From assembly GCA_020636045.1 (NCBI GenBank), contig JACJYP010000013.1:1-64000 (forward strand): a stretch of DNA of 64,000 bases, read 5' to 3'. Position 1 is the stretch's first letter. Each line of letters begins with the position of its first letter. Positions 25,446 through 33,959 of this stretch are shown in pieces. The stretch comes from Lewinellaceae bacterium. GTDB lineage: Bacteria; Bacteroidota; Bacteroidia; Chitinophagales; Saprospiraceae. The position numbers and the translations under genes were made by a program. The notes beneath the pieces were generated by a model. That model saw only the letters and a program-made list of their open reading frames with translations. It searched no databases and was not told where the DNA came from.

Positions 25446-26213
25446 ATGCGACATACAGATAAGATCATCTTTTCCGCTGCCGCCTTTTTGTCGGCCCTGC
25501 TGCTGTATACGGCGGCCTGCAAGCGCGACCCCGTTTACATCGGCGGCGTCGATCCCGATCCCGTAGATACGACCGGCGGTAACAACGGAACCGGCGGCAA
25601 CGGGGGCAACCAAAACCTGCACCCCTGCGATCCGGATTCCGTGTATTTCAATACGCAGATCCTGCCGATCCTGACTTCCAATTGCGCCATGTCGGGCTGT
25701 CACGACGCCCAGTCGCACAAGGAAGGCATCGTCCTCGACAACTACGCCAATACCCGAAATACGGGCAAGATCAACCTCACCAATCCTGCCGGCAGCAAAC
25801 TGTACAAAGTGCTGAACGACTCCGACCCGAACGATCGCATGCCGCCTGCGCCCATGTCCGCGCTGCCGCTGGATCAGCGCGCGCTGATCCTCAAATGGAT
25901 ACAGCAGGGTGCGCTCAACCTGAGTTGCGACGCCGATTGCGACACTGTCGACGTGCGCTTCAGCACGACCGTCATGCCGCTGATCGGCTACAACTGCCAG
26001 GGATGCCATAGCGGTACCAGTCCGTCGGGAGGGGTGGCGCTGACCAACTACACACAGGTAAAGGCATCGGCAAGCGATGGCACGCTCATGGGTTCTATCA
26101 CGCACCAGTCGGGATATCAGCCCATGCCCTACCCTATCGGAAATGCAAAACTTTCCGATTGCAACATTCGCGCGGTGCAGATCTGGATCGACCAGGGTGC
26201 GCCGAACAACTGA
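25446..26213 (+). CDS. Cytochrome-c-like lipoprotein, paralogue of the 23.2-kb gene
   Basis: A 255-residue lipoprotein (signal ending LLYTAAC) with a Gly/Asn-rich linker and two cytochrome-like modules. As in the first paralogue, the first motif is CAMSGCH (Cys-x4-Cys-His) and the second CQGCH. MPPAP and MPYP supply candidate Met ligands, and the C-terminus is IWIDQGAPNN. It closes the four-gene cluster and is followed by a strong terminator. The shared non-standard first motif shows that it is a family trait and not a sequencing error. Confidence 0.85.
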   Translation: MRHTDKIIFSAAAFLSALLLYTAACKRDPVYIGGVDPDPVDTTGGNNGTGGNGGNQNLHPCDPDSVYFNTQILPILTSNCAMSGCHDAQSHKEGIVLDNYANTRNTGKINLTNPAGSKLYKVLNDSDPNDRMPPAPMSALPLDQRALILKWIQQGALNLSCDADCDTVDVRFSTTVMPLIGYNCQGCHSGTSPSGGVALTNYTQVKASASDGTLMGSITHQSGYQPMPYPIGNAKLSDCNIRAVQIWIDQGAPNN

Positions 26214-26275
26214 TATGATTCAGTAAAGATCCTTTTCCTGTACAACAGGGAGTTTTCATTTGTTTTTTGAGCTTG

Positions 26276-26308
26276 ACAGGTCAGATGCAACATCTGGCCT
26301 GTTTTTTT
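26276..26308 (+). terminator. Intrinsic terminator of the cytochrome/YceI cluster
   Basis: ACAGGTCAGATG (26276-26287) pairs with CATCTGGCCTGT (26291-26302) with one G-U pair, followed by seven T. Confidence 0.9.
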
Positions 26309-26329
26309 AGCAGGCCACAGGGAGCGGGT

Positions 26330-26337
26330 TATATTTG
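26330..26337 (+). promoter_or_regulatory. -7 promoter element TATATTTG
   Basis: TATATTTG fits TAnnTTTG and lies 41 bp before the start of the gene at 26379. No clear TTG is seen at the standard spacing. Confidence 0.5.
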
Positions 26338-26378
26338 TATGTCTTCATCCTATTCTGTACACTGCCTTCTTCTTTACT

Positions 26379-27104
26379 ATGTCTTTTATCGACTCAAAAA
26401 ATTTCGACGCCTTTGTCAGGGTCGTTGACCTGGCCTTCAAGTTAATTGGTATTGTTGTCACCGTTTATTTGTTCAGGCTCGGCAACGAGATCAAAAAGGA
26501 ACAGGATCGCTTCAATATCGAGCAGAAAGGTTTCGACCGCGCCATCACCCTGCTCAAATCCTTTGTCAGCGAAAACCCCTCCGAGCGTTACTTGGCGATC
26601 AAGTATTCGGAAATGCTGAACCAGCGCGACAGTTTTCCCGACGAGGTCATCATTTACGTCAAAGACCTGCTGTCAAAAGATACGGTGAGTCAAAACATCG
26701 AAGCGGCGAATGAACTGTTGCAGGCTGTCAATCAAAAGGCTGAAGATCAGCAGGATAAGAAAACGCTGGAATTCCTGAACGACCAGTTAAGCGAGATCGA
26801 TCCACGCGTGTATATTCACATCAGGGATGAAAGCATGCGGCACATTTTCAAGGACCTGATCACCCTGCTTGAAAAAGAGAATTTCACGATGCCCGGAGTA
26901 CAGCGCGTAACCCATCAATACAGCAAGACCGAACTCCTGTATTTCAAAAAAACGGAGCGGGAAAAAGCGGAAGAGATCGCTGCCATCCTGCGCCAAAAAG
27001 CGCCGGCGGAGGCAGGTTTGTCCGATTTAAATACGCGCTACATCAGCGGCTATGAAAACTCGAACAAGATCAGGCCGTTCCACTTTGAGTTGTGGGTGAA
27101 GTGA
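26379..27104 (+). CDS. Membrane protein with C-terminal LytR_C/SPOR-like domain
   Basis: A 241-residue protein with one membrane helix (about 15-33), a helical charged region (about 38-135), and a C-terminal domain of about 95 residues. That domain begins VYIHIRDESMRHIF, continues PGVQRV and TELLYFKKTEREKAEEIA, and ends RPFHFELWVK. This pattern resembles the LytR_C/SPOR-like module that in Bacteroidota often ends caspase- or effector-type proteins, but no catalytic domain is present here. It is monocistronic between a terminator and a convergent gene. Function unknown. Confidence 0.65.
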   Translation: MSFIDSKNFDAFVRVVDLAFKLIGIVVTVYLFRLGNEIKKEQDRFNIEQKGFDRAITLLKSFVSENPSERYLAIKYSEMLNQRDSFPDEVIIYVKDLLSKDTVSQNIEAANELLQAVNQKAEDQQDKKTLEFLNDQLSEIDPRVYIHIRDESMRHIFKDLITLLEKENFTMPGVQRVTHQYSKTELLYFKKTEREKAEEIAAILRQKAPAEAGLSDLNTRYISGYENSNKIRPFHFELWVK

Positions 27105-27164
27105 GGGATTGGTAATAAGGCAGGATGGCGATAATAGAATTGGTAAGGCCCGCTATTCCGGATT

Positions 27165-28043
27165 TCACTCCTTCCCCGTCTCCAGCCGGTACCCCACCCC
27201 ATGCACCGCCGCGATCCCGACCGAGGGGTCGGCCGACAGTTTTTTCCGCAGGCGGGAGACGAACATATCCACGCTGCGCCCCACCAGAACGCCTTCGTCA
27301 GCCCAGACCTCTTTGAGGATAAAATCCCGTTCGAGCACCTGATCGGGGTGGGTAACGAACAAGCGGAGCAGTTTTGTTTCCCGGAAAGTCAGTTGCTCGC
27401 GGGTACCGCCGCATTCCAGCATCTGTCCGTTCGCGTCGAGGCGCGAATGGCCGAACGGCAGCCATTCCTGTTCTGTCTCAGTGGCTGCTGCGGGCGGCAT
27501 TTTTTTACGGTGTAGCAGCCAAAAGCCGCCAGCCAGACCGCCCAGGATCAACAGCAGAAGCCCGCTTTTGGCCGTCCATAAAGCCGGGCTTCCGTTGCCT
27601 TCGTCGAATGCGATCTCGATATAATGGCAGCCTTCGGGCATTGTGCGCCCGCCGCAGGGTACGGCGCCGTTTTGTAAATAATCCTGCTGATGATAGCCGA
27701 GATCAAGCGTGGCGTCGTAGCATTTGCGCACGGCCACCCGGTACGACTGCCGAACGCCGTACAGATCGAGCGAGGATTGCAAGAGGGGTGGCAGTTGTTC
27801 GTAATCGAAGGCCTGTGCCAGGTACACCCGCCATACGCCTTCGCCGACCGGCGCGACGGCCGGGATACGGCTCGTGCTGTCGCCCGAGGCGCGAAGCAAG
27901 CCGTCGGCCGTGCGGCGCAGGGCCAGGTTGATCCGGTCGGGTTGCTCCGGCGCGCCATTATCAGACGCTGCCCCTAATAGCCAGGCCATCAGGGGCAGTG
28001 TCAGCAGCAGGGGCAGGTATTTTGCAAAACGGATGGAAGGCAT
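27165..28043 (-). CDS. Membrane-tethered winged-helix transcriptional regulator
   Basis: A 292-residue protein in which an N-terminal signal/anchor (about 5-26) is followed by an extracytoplasmic domain of about 125 residues with three Cys (KCYD, PCGG, GCHY). A membrane helix (about 157-178) then leads into a cytoplasmic OmpR-type winged helix at the C-terminus (LTFRETKLLRLF; RDFILKEVWADEG; FVSRLRKKLSADP; GVGYRLETG). It thus couples an envelope signal directly to DNA without phosphorylation, like a reversed ToxR. Targets are unknown. The BNR-propeller gene starts just upstream on the same strand. Confidence 0.85.
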   Translation of the reverse strand: MPSIRFAKYLPLLLTLPLMAWLLGAASDNGAPEQPDRINLALRRTADGLLRASGDSTSRIPAVAPVGEGVWRVYLAQAFDYEQLPPLLQSSLDLYGVRQSYRVAVRKCYDATLDLGYHQQDYLQNGAVPCGGRTMPEGCHYIEIAFDEGNGSPALWTAKSGLLLLILGGLAGGFWLLHRKKMPPAAATETEQEWLPFGHSRLDANGQMLECGGTREQLTFRETKLLRLFVTHPDQVLERDFILKEVWADEGVLVGRSVDMFVSRLRKKLSADPSVGIAAVHGVGYRLETGKE

Positions 28044-28064
28044 GCCCGAAAATAACGACCTTTT

Positions 28065-29084
28065 TCAACATCCGTTTATCACGAGGGTAAAAATTGACTT
28101 ACCGCAGGCGCTCAGTTTGAAAAAATCTCCTTTTCCGGCGGGAGCCGCAAGCACATGCTTCCAGGTCTTTCCGCGGTCTTCGGAGCGGAAAATGCCGTTT
28201 TCACTGCAGGCAAACAGGTATTCGCCGACCTCCTCCAACGCATAAACGTCGCGCAGGGCTTCCGGTAAAGACTCACTCATGCGCTGCCAGCTTGCGCCGC
28301 CGTCGGTGGAAAGCATCAATTCGTTGATCTTTACGGGCTCGAATGTCCGGTCGCCCTGCAGGATAGCAACGAAGCCTTCCCGGATATGCCGGACGCTCAA
28401 ACTCGGCTCATTGCTGTTGAGCGCCCAGTCCCAGTGTTCGCCGGCATCGGTAGAGCGCAGGATGCCGCGGGTAGTGCTGCCGACCAGCACACCGTTCGCC
28501 ACGGCGAGGCTCGTCACCCTGGGTCCGTTATAGACTTGCAGCCAGGTATTTCCCTGATCGACCGATTTGAAAATGCCGCTCTCACATCCGACGAACAAGG
28601 CGCCGGCGCCGTTTTCCAGCACCGCATATACACTTTTGTCTTCCAGATTGTTGTGTACGGGCATCCAGATATCCGTGCCGGTCAGGTTTTGAAAAAAGCC
28701 CTGGTTGTAACACACCACATAGGGCCCGGCCTGTCCCGGAAAAATACCGGTGATATTATCGTTCATAAAAAACTCCCTTTGCCAGGCCGGCGCCGACAGC
28801 GCGGTATTGCTGCGGTACAAACCGCTGTAAGCCCCTAACAGGACTTCATCATCATCGGCCAAAACGGCATAGGCGTGCACGTCCGCGGGCAATCCGGTGC
28901 CGGCTCCCTGCCAGCTCAGGCCACCATCGACGGATTGCAAAACGACATCCGTTGCTTCCGGGACGGAAACCTGTTCCTCTATCTGATGGCCCCGGCAGCC
29001 GATGCTACCGGTGTGGTCCGGCGCCTGCTCAATGGCCATGAATGATCTGATAATGAGCGCGATGGCTAGAAAACTGATCTGCAT
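28065..29084 (-). CDS. BNR/sortilin-like beta-propeller protein
   Basis: A 339-residue protein starting MQISFLAIALIIRSF with an N-terminal signal. Repeated Asp-box/BNR motifs (SVDGGLSWQ, SVDQGNTWLQ, STDAGEHWDW, STDGGASWQ, SEDRGKTWKH) mark propeller blades of the sialidase/sortilin type, probably exported. No catalytic residues of sialidases are recognised. It ends 21 bp before the membrane-tethered regulator on the same strand and may be co-expressed with it. Confidence 0.75.
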   Translation of the reverse strand: MQISFLAIALIIRSFMAIEQAPDHTGSIGCRGHQIEEQVSVPEATDVVLQSVDGGLSWQGAGTGLPADVHAYAVLADDDEVLLGAYSGLYRSNTALSAPAWQREFFMNDNITGIFPGQAGPYVVCYNQGFFQNLTGTDIWMPVHNNLEDKSVYAVLENGAGALFVGCESGIFKSVDQGNTWLQVYNGPRVTSLAVANGVLVGSTTRGILRSTDAGEHWDWALNSNEPSLSVRHIREGFVAILQGDRTFEPVKINELMLSTDGGASWQRMSESLPEALRDVYALEEVGEYLFACSENGIFRSEDRGKTWKHVLAAPAGKGDFFKLSACGKSIFTLVINGC

Positions 29085-29269
29085 AATGTTGTTGCGTTGG
29101 TGAAACAATGCGACAAAGATGCAGGCCAGTCGCTGCCGGGCCATTTTTTACCTGTAAAACGATGTAACAGAAATGTAAAAGCTTGTTTTGGGAGGGGGAC
29201 GGGTCGGGTTTTGTAGTGCCGGGGGGTGCGACGGAAAACAAAAAAGGCCACCGATTGGTGACCTTTCGT

Positions 29270-29343
29270 GGGCGCAGAAGGATTCGAACCTCCGACCCCC
29301 TGCTTGTAAGGCAGGTGCTCTGAACCAGCTGAGCTATGCGCCC
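29270..29343 (-). tRNA. tRNA-Val (anticodon TAC)
   Basis: Read on the minus strand the gene starts GGGCGCATAGCTCAGCTGGT, has anticodon arm CTGCC-TTACAAG-GCAG with TAC, a T-arm with GGTTCGAATCC, and ends TGCGCCC, pairing with the 5' end. CCA is not encoded. Confidence 0.95.
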
Positions 29344-29489
29344 TCTATATTTTGCGTTGCACTGAGTGGAACTCTGCGCGTTTTCGCAGGAACTTCGCCC
29401 CGGTTGCCCGAAGCGGCTGCAAATGTACGCGTGGCGCATTCGGAAATCCAAGGATTATTTGAAAAAAATTTATCCCCGGTTTTTCGCGT

Positions 29490-29497
29490 TATCTTTG
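29490..29497 (+). promoter_or_regulatory. -7 promoter element TATCTTTG
   Basis: A perfect TAnnTTTG match 22 bp before the lipoprotein start at 29520. Confidence 0.55.
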
Positions 29498-29519
29498 GCA
29501 GCCAAAACAAGACGTTACC

Positions 29520-29969
29520 ATGAAATACGCCGCGCCTTTAAGCGCCATATTACTGCTAAGCCTCTCCTGCTGTACCAGCGAACCCGACCTTGCACCCGAA
29601 GCGGTCATCCAGCAATGGCAGGGCCATATCGATAAAAACCGGTTCGCCGATGCCGGCAAACTGAGCACCGACGAGGCGCTCCGGTATGTCAACGAGCTGG
29701 CACGCGTCAATGAAAAAGACACCCTGCCCTGGGAGAACAACGTACTGCTCAACCTGCGCTGCCAGATCGTCGGCGATTCGGCCTTTTGCACCTATCATTT
29801 TGAAGATGAGTGGGGTGAGCCTATTCCCGGACAGTTGGCGCTGCGCCGCGTAAAAGGGCACTGGCTGGTCAGCCGCACCTTCACCGACGATGCTCCGGCG
29901 GTCAACGACGGAGGCCCCGACGGCGATGCGCTGTTCCCGCAGGATACCATGAACGAAGTGCTGGAATAA
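29520..29969 (+). CDS. Small lipoprotein, unknown function
   Basis: A 149-residue protein with a lipoprotein signal (LLLSLSCC). The rest resembles NTF2-like or DUF4878-type periplasmic proteins: an N-terminal helix (APEAVIQQWQGHIDKNRFADA), then strands ending in LRRVKGHWLVSRTF. This assignment is by general pattern only. It is a single gene with its own promoter and ends convergent with the flavin reductase gene. Confidence 0.65.
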   Translation: MKYAAPLSAILLLSLSCCTSEPDLAPEAVIQQWQGHIDKNRFADAGKLSTDEALRYVNELARVNEKDTLPWENNVLLNLRCQIVGDSAFCTYHFEDEWGEPIPGQLALRRVKGHWLVSRTFTDDAPAVNDGGPDGDALFPQDTMNEVLE

Positions 29970-29982
29970 CCCGCGCCACTCT

Positions 29983-30873
29983 TCAACGAAACGATTCTGC
30001 CAGTACAAGGATTTCGGCGCCGCGTTCTACCTCGCCGGTGTCGATCATTTCCTTGGCGTACTGGTGCAGCGATTCCTTTACGCCTGCTTTTTGCAACAAC
30101 GCCTGCACCCGCTCGTCAGTGGCCGCCAGGGCCATGGCCGTATCGGCATCGGGCAGTGCCGTCAGGCTGGCCAGCCGCCCGAGGTTATTGCCCGTCAGCA
30201 CGGTGCTGTTGCGAATGCCGGGCGGCAGCGCGTCGAAACCGATGCCGACGGAGGTAACGACCTGAACGATCTCTTCCACCGCCGCTCCGCTCGCGCGTAC
30301 GTAGTAAAAACGCCCCATGCGGCCCATCAGGTCGATCTTGTGCGGGTCGATGCGGCCGTTTTCATTGAGCACGTTTTCATCGATGTGCATCAGCACGATG
30401 TTGCAAATGATCAGGTTGCCCGCGCCGCCCTTGTCGCCGAGCGGCAGAATCCTGTCCACCTTGCATTCCATATGCACCGGGCTTTCCGCTACGCGGAAGG
30501 GCTTCACCCGCTCGGAAGGCAGGGGCGTAAACCCCGCTTTTTCGAATTCGCTGACCGAGGCCGGGTATTCGATGCTGGTGACCGCCATCTGCCGAACAAT
30601 GCGGTGCGAAACGACGTTAATGACTACTTCGCCGGTGTCTTCCACGTTTTTCAGGGTATCCTTGGTGGTATTGTTGGAGACCCGCCGGTTGGAGGAAAAG
30701 ATCAGGATAGGCGGGTTGCTGCTGAACGCATTGAAAAAACTGTACGGCGCGAGGTTGGGGATGCCGTCGGTGCTGATGGTGCTGGCGAACGCAATGGGCC
30801 GCGGCGCCACGGCGCCCAGGATATACTGATGCAGGTCTTTCGTCGCTATTTGTGTCGGGTCGATCTGTAACAT
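29983..30873 (-). CDS. Flavin reductase family (FMN-binding split barrel) protein
   Basis: A 296-residue cytoplasmic protein. The N-terminal two thirds is the flavin-reductase-like split barrel (ILGAVAPRPIAFASTIS; PNLAPYSFFNAFSSNPPIL; NVVSHRIVRQM; HMECKVDRILPLG; GRMGRFYYVRA). It probably binds FMN and reduces it or uses it as cofactor with NAD(P)H. The last 70 residues are an extra helical tail seen in the larger subgroup of this family. A minus-strand TACTTTTG (30912-30919) lies 39 bp upstream. Confidence 0.88.
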   Translation of the reverse strand: MLQIDPTQIATKDLHQYILGAVAPRPIAFASTISTDGIPNLAPYSFFNAFSSNPPILIFSSNRRVSNNTTKDTLKNVEDTGEVVINVVSHRIVRQMAVTSIEYPASVSEFEKAGFTPLPSERVKPFRVAESPVHMECKVDRILPLGDKGGAGNLIICNIVLMHIDENVLNENGRIDPHKIDLMGRMGRFYYVRASGAAVEEIVQVVTSVGIGFDALPPGIRNSTVLTGNNLGRLASLTALPDADTAMALAATDERVQALLQKAGVKESLHQYAKEMIDTGEVERGAEILVLAESFR

Positions 30874-30911
30874 GGAGCGTTGTTTTTGAGTAAAACCGGC
30901 TGAAAACGCCC

Positions 30912-30919
30912 CAAAAGTA
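30912..30919 (-). promoter_or_regulatory. -7 promoter element TACTTTTG (minus strand)
   Basis: CAAAAGTA on the plus strand reads TACTTTTG towards the flavin reductase gene. Confidence 0.5.
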
Positions 30920-30988
30920 GCACCTTGTCGCGCTTATCCGCCGATATTCGCATTTCGTTTAATTTAAGCACCGATAATACGTTTTTCG

Positions 30989-31504
30989 ATGAACAATTCC
31001 ACCCTCATGCGCATCGGGCTGCTCCTGCTGGCAGCAGTCTTCGTTTTCGCATGGTACCGCTACCGCCAGCCGCGGTTCAGGGCCGGCGAACAGGCGCCCG
31101 AACTCGAGATCACCCTGATCGACGGGCGAAAAGCGCACCTGTCTGACCTGCGCGGGCATTACACCTTGCTGCATTTCTGGGGCAGCTGGTGCGGTCCCTG
31201 CCGCGCCGAGAATCCCCAACTGGTCCGGATCTACCGGAAGTACCACCCCGACGGTTTCGAGATATTCAGCGTCGGCATCGAGCAGCGCGAAGCCGCCTGG
31301 CGCAGCGCCATTGAGAAAGACGGCCTGATATGGCCTTACCATGCCATGGAATCGCGTGATTTCGACGGCGGCGCCACCAGCCTTTTCAACGTCAAATCGA
31401 TCCCCAGCACCTTCCTGCTCAACCCGGAAGGCGACATCATCGGCGTCAACCTGCTGCCGGAACAAATAGAACACCTGCTCGCCGAAAAACTGGCGGAACG
31501 CTGA
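30989..31504 (+). CDS. TlpA/ResA-like membrane-anchored thioredoxin
   Basis: A 171-residue protein with an N-terminal membrane anchor (about 7-24) and a periplasmic thioredoxin-fold domain. The redox motif is WCGPC (Trp67 to Cys71), with the preceding LHFWGS strand and the cis-Pro loop KSIPSTFLLNPEG. Such proteins reduce disulfides in the periplasm, for example during cytochrome c maturation or envelope repair. The gene stands alone about 220 bp before grpE. Confidence 0.88.
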   Translation: MNNSTLMRIGLLLLAAVFVFAWYRYRQPRFRAGEQAPELEITLIDGRKAHLSDLRGHYTLLHFWGSWCGPCRAENPQLVRIYRKYHPDGFEIFSVGIEQREAAWRSAIEKDGLIWPYHAMESRDFDGGATSLFNVKSIPSTFLLNPEGDIIGVNLLPEQIEHLLAEKLAER

Positions 31505-31726
31505 CAAATTGACACGCAAAAAGCCGGGGCATAATAATTGTGCATGCACCTGTGAAAATACGGCCTTGGAGGCGTGTTTTTGGCCGGCAATACTCCGAAA
31601 AGGTTTCTTTGTTTGATGCTTTTTCAGGGGAAAACAAATGGACCGGCCTTTCGGAGCAGCGTTGCGAACGGCTATGTCCCGGCACCCGGCCCTGCAACGC
31701 ACACCTGATAACCCAAGCTTCATTTG

Positions 31727-32284
31727 ATGAAAGAAACGCTCAAAAAAATATTCCACATGGCGGAAAAAGACAATAAGATACAGGAAGAAGAGGTATTGAA
31801 CGAACAAACACCGGCAACTGAAACGGAAACCGAAATGGCCATTGAAGAAAACGGCGACTTCGAGGAACTGAAGCAACAACTGGAGGAAAGCCGCAACAAG
31901 TACCTCTACTTGTACTCCGACTTTGAAAATTTCAAACGCCATGCCGCCAAAGAGCGCATGGAACTCATTCAGACGGCCGGGCGTGACATCCTGTCAGCCC
32001 TGCTGCCGATACTCGACGATTTTGACAGGGCCGAAAAGAACGACGCCCTGACCGAAGGCACCTCGCTGATCCACCAGAAACTGGTCAACCTGCTCAAAAG
32101 CAAGGGATTGGTGGCGCTGGGAACGAAAGCGGGCGACGAATTCAACGCCGACCTGCACGAAGCCGTAGCCGAGGTGCCCGCACCCGACGACGCGATGAAA
32201 GGCAGGATCGTCGACATCCTCGAGCCGGGCTATACCCTGGCCGACCGCATCATCCGCTACGCGAAAGTGGTGGTGGGTAAATAA
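31727..32284 (+). CDS. grpE: GrpE, nucleotide exchange factor of DnaK
   Basis: A 185-residue homodimeric cochaperone that drives ADP release from DnaK. There is an acidic N-terminal tail, then a long coiled helix (FEELKQQLEESRNKYLYLYSD; split by FENFKRH), the FENFKRHAAKER and LLPILDDFDRA signatures, and the C-terminal beta wing (MKGRIVDILEPGYTLADRIIR) ending VVVGK. The ATG at 31727 is used; MAEKDNK at 31757 is an equally possible start. It precedes dnaJ by 62 bp, the usual Bacteroidota arrangement. Confidence 0.95.
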   Translation: MKETLKKIFHMAEKDNKIQEEEVLNEQTPATETETEMAIEENGDFEELKQQLEESRNKYLYLYSDFENFKRHAAKERMELIQTAGRDILSALLPILDDFDRAEKNDALTEGTSLIHQKLVNLLKSKGLVALGTKAGDEFNADLHEAVAEVPAPDDAMKGRIVDILEPGYTLADRIIRYAKVVVGK

Positions 32285-32346
32285 TAGCACTGCGCGCAAT
32301 GCAGGGGGCGGAATGCCGCTGCTGCGCGAACCATTGAAACAGGAAC

Positions 32347-33507
32347 ATGTCAAAAAGAGATTACTACGAGGTACTCGGCGTGAAAAAAGACGCTGCGGCC
32401 GACGACATAAAGAAGGCTTACCGGAAAAAAGCGCTCGAGTTCCACCCCGACCGCAACCCGGGCGATCAATCGGCGGAAGATAAATTCAAGGAAGCCGCCG
32501 AGGCCTATGACGTGCTCAGCGACGCCGACAAGCGCGCGCGCTACGACCGCTACGGCCATGCCGGCGTGGACAACAACGGCGCGGGCGGCGCGGGCGGATT
32601 CCAGGGCATGGATATGGACGATATCCTGCGCCACTTCGGATTCGACACCGACGATATCTTTTCCGAATTTTTCGGCGGCCGCGGACGGCGCAGCAGCGGC
32701 GGTCGCGCCCGCGGCGAGCGCGGTTCCAACCTGCGCATCAAGGTAAAAATGACCCTGGAAGAGATCGCCACGGGCGTTAACAAAAAGATCAAGGTGCGCA
32801 AGCAGGTGCCCTGCAACACCTGCGGCGGCAGCGGCGCCCGCGACAAAGGCTCCGTGGAGACCTGCGGCACCTGCCGCGGCTCGGGCATGGTCAACCGCGT
32901 CACGCAAACGCCGTTCGGCATGATGCAAACGGCCACCACCTGCCCCACCTGCAGCGGCTCCGGCCAGACCATCAAATCGCCCTGCAACGTATGCAAGGGC
33001 GACGGACGCGTATTCGGCGAAGAAACGATCGATGTGGACATCCCGGCAGGCGTACACGAGGGCATTCAGTTGTCCATGGCCGGCAAAGGCAACGCCGGCG
33101 CCCGCGCCGGCGCGTCCGGCGACCTCATCATCACCGTGGAAGAAGTGCCGCACGAGGAATTCACCCGCGAAGGCAATAACATCATATACGAACTCTTCGT
33201 CAACATATCCGACGCCGCGCTGGGCGCCAAGATCGAAGTGCCCACCCTCGAGGGCCGCGCGCGCATCACCGTGCCTGCCGGCACGCAATCGGGCAAGATA
33301 TTCCGCCTGAAAGACAAGGGCTTGCCCGAGTTGCAGAGTTACCGCCGCGGCGACCAGTTGATCCACGTCAATGTATGGACGCCGAAAAAACTGAACGACG
33401 AGGAACGCCGCCTGCTGGAACAACTGCGCAACATGCCCAATTTCCAGCCGACACCGGGCAAGGAAGACAAGAGTTTCTTCGACCGGGTGAAGGACGTGTT
33501 CGGATAA
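32347..33507 (+). CDS. dnaJ: DnaJ chaperone
   Basis: A 386-residue Hsp40 that delivers substrates to DnaK and stimulates its ATPase. The J domain is at about 1-70 with HPD in EFHPDRNPG. A Gly/Phe-rich linker covers about 75-125. Four CxxCxGxG zinc motifs (CNTCGGSG, CGTCRGSG, CPTCSGSG, CNVCKGDG) lie at about 157-225. The substrate-binding C-terminal domains follow. Full family length. Co-transcribed with grpE; dnaK is not in the window. Confidence 0.97.
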   Translation: MSKRDYYEVLGVKKDAAADDIKKAYRKKALEFHPDRNPGDQSAEDKFKEAAEAYDVLSDADKRARYDRYGHAGVDNNGAGGAGGFQGMDMDDILRHFGFDTDDIFSEFFGGRGRRSSGGRARGERGSNLRIKVKMTLEEIATGVNKKIKVRKQVPCNTCGGSGARDKGSVETCGTCRGSGMVNRVTQTPFGMMQTATTCPTCSGSGQTIKSPCNVCKGDGRVFGEETIDVDIPAGVHEGIQLSMAGKGNAGARAGASGDLIITVEEVPHEEFTREGNNIIYELFVNISDAALGAKIEVPTLEGRARITVPAGTQSGKIFRLKDKGLPELQSYRRGDQLIHVNVWTPKKLNDEERRLLEQLRNMPNFQPTPGKEDKSFFDRVKDVFG

Positions 33508-33576
33508 ACGGATGACGGCGCCGGAGCGGCATCTTTTTGCGCTGCCCGGCGCCGCCACAATTTCCCGCTCCACCGT

Positions 33577-33606
33577 TTGCAAATTCTGGGAACGGTATTA
33601 CCTTTG
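33577..33606 (+). promoter_or_regulatory. Promoter of tRNA-Leu
   Basis: TTG (33577-33579), a 19-bp spacer and TACCTTTG (33599-33606) match the Bacteroidota TTG-N19-TAnnTTTG consensus exactly, 28 bp before the tRNA. Confidence 0.8.
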
Positions 33607-33634
33607 CACCCGCTTTAATCAAAAATTGCTTTTT

Positions 33635-33718
33635 GGCCACGTGGCGGAATTGGTAGACGCGCTACTTTGAGGGGGTAGTGTCCTTACGGATGTGCTGGTT
33701 CGACTCCAGTCGTGGTCA
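33635..33718 (+). tRNA. tRNA-Leu (anticodon GAG)
   Basis: The acceptor GGCCACG pairs with CGTGGTC. The D-arm has GGTAGACGC. The anticodon arm CTACT-TTGAGGG-GGTAG gives GAG. A long variable arm typical of Leu tRNAs is present, and the T-arm is CTGGTTCGACTCCAG. CC follows the discriminator A. A terminator follows directly, and the site borders an AT-richer insert. Confidence 0.95.
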
Positions 33719-33725
33719 CCTTACT

Positions 33726-33762
33726 GGACTTTTCAGGATCGACTTCTGAAAAGTCCTTTTTT
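33726..33762 (+). terminator. Intrinsic terminator after tRNA-Leu
   Basis: GGACTTTTCAG (33726-33736) pairs with CTGAAAAGTCC (33746-33756), followed by six T. A near copy occurs at 38123-38155. Confidence 0.92.
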
Positions 33763-33880
33763 ATTTCCCCTAACTCGTTGATGTTTATTTTTATGGCTAC
33801 GCCTCCCAGCGCAGGAACATCATGTAATAATTGTAATTCACAAAACCTTCTCACCGACCACACTTCGCGAACCCAAAAAA

Positions 33881-33958
33881 TTGACAACAATTTTGTAGTT
33901 AAAAATTTTTGACAATATCTTTGTGGTCAAATTTTTTTAACCACAAAACTGTTGTCAA
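33881..33958 (+). promoter_or_regulatory. Promoter and operator-like repeats of the ATPase pair
   Basis: TATCTTTG (33916-33923) follows TTG (33893-33895) at about 20 bp. TTGACAA occurs at 33881 and 33909 and its complement TTGTCAA at 33952. TTGTGGT (33921-33927) pairs with ACCACAA (33940-33946) within the leader. The dense symmetry over the promoter suggests autoregulation. Confidence 0.65.
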
Positions 33959-33959
33959 A

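Noticed and set aside
32350..33582. 410-codon antisense frame over dnaJ
   Set aside because: A mirror of DnaJ codons, with no protein-like motifs.
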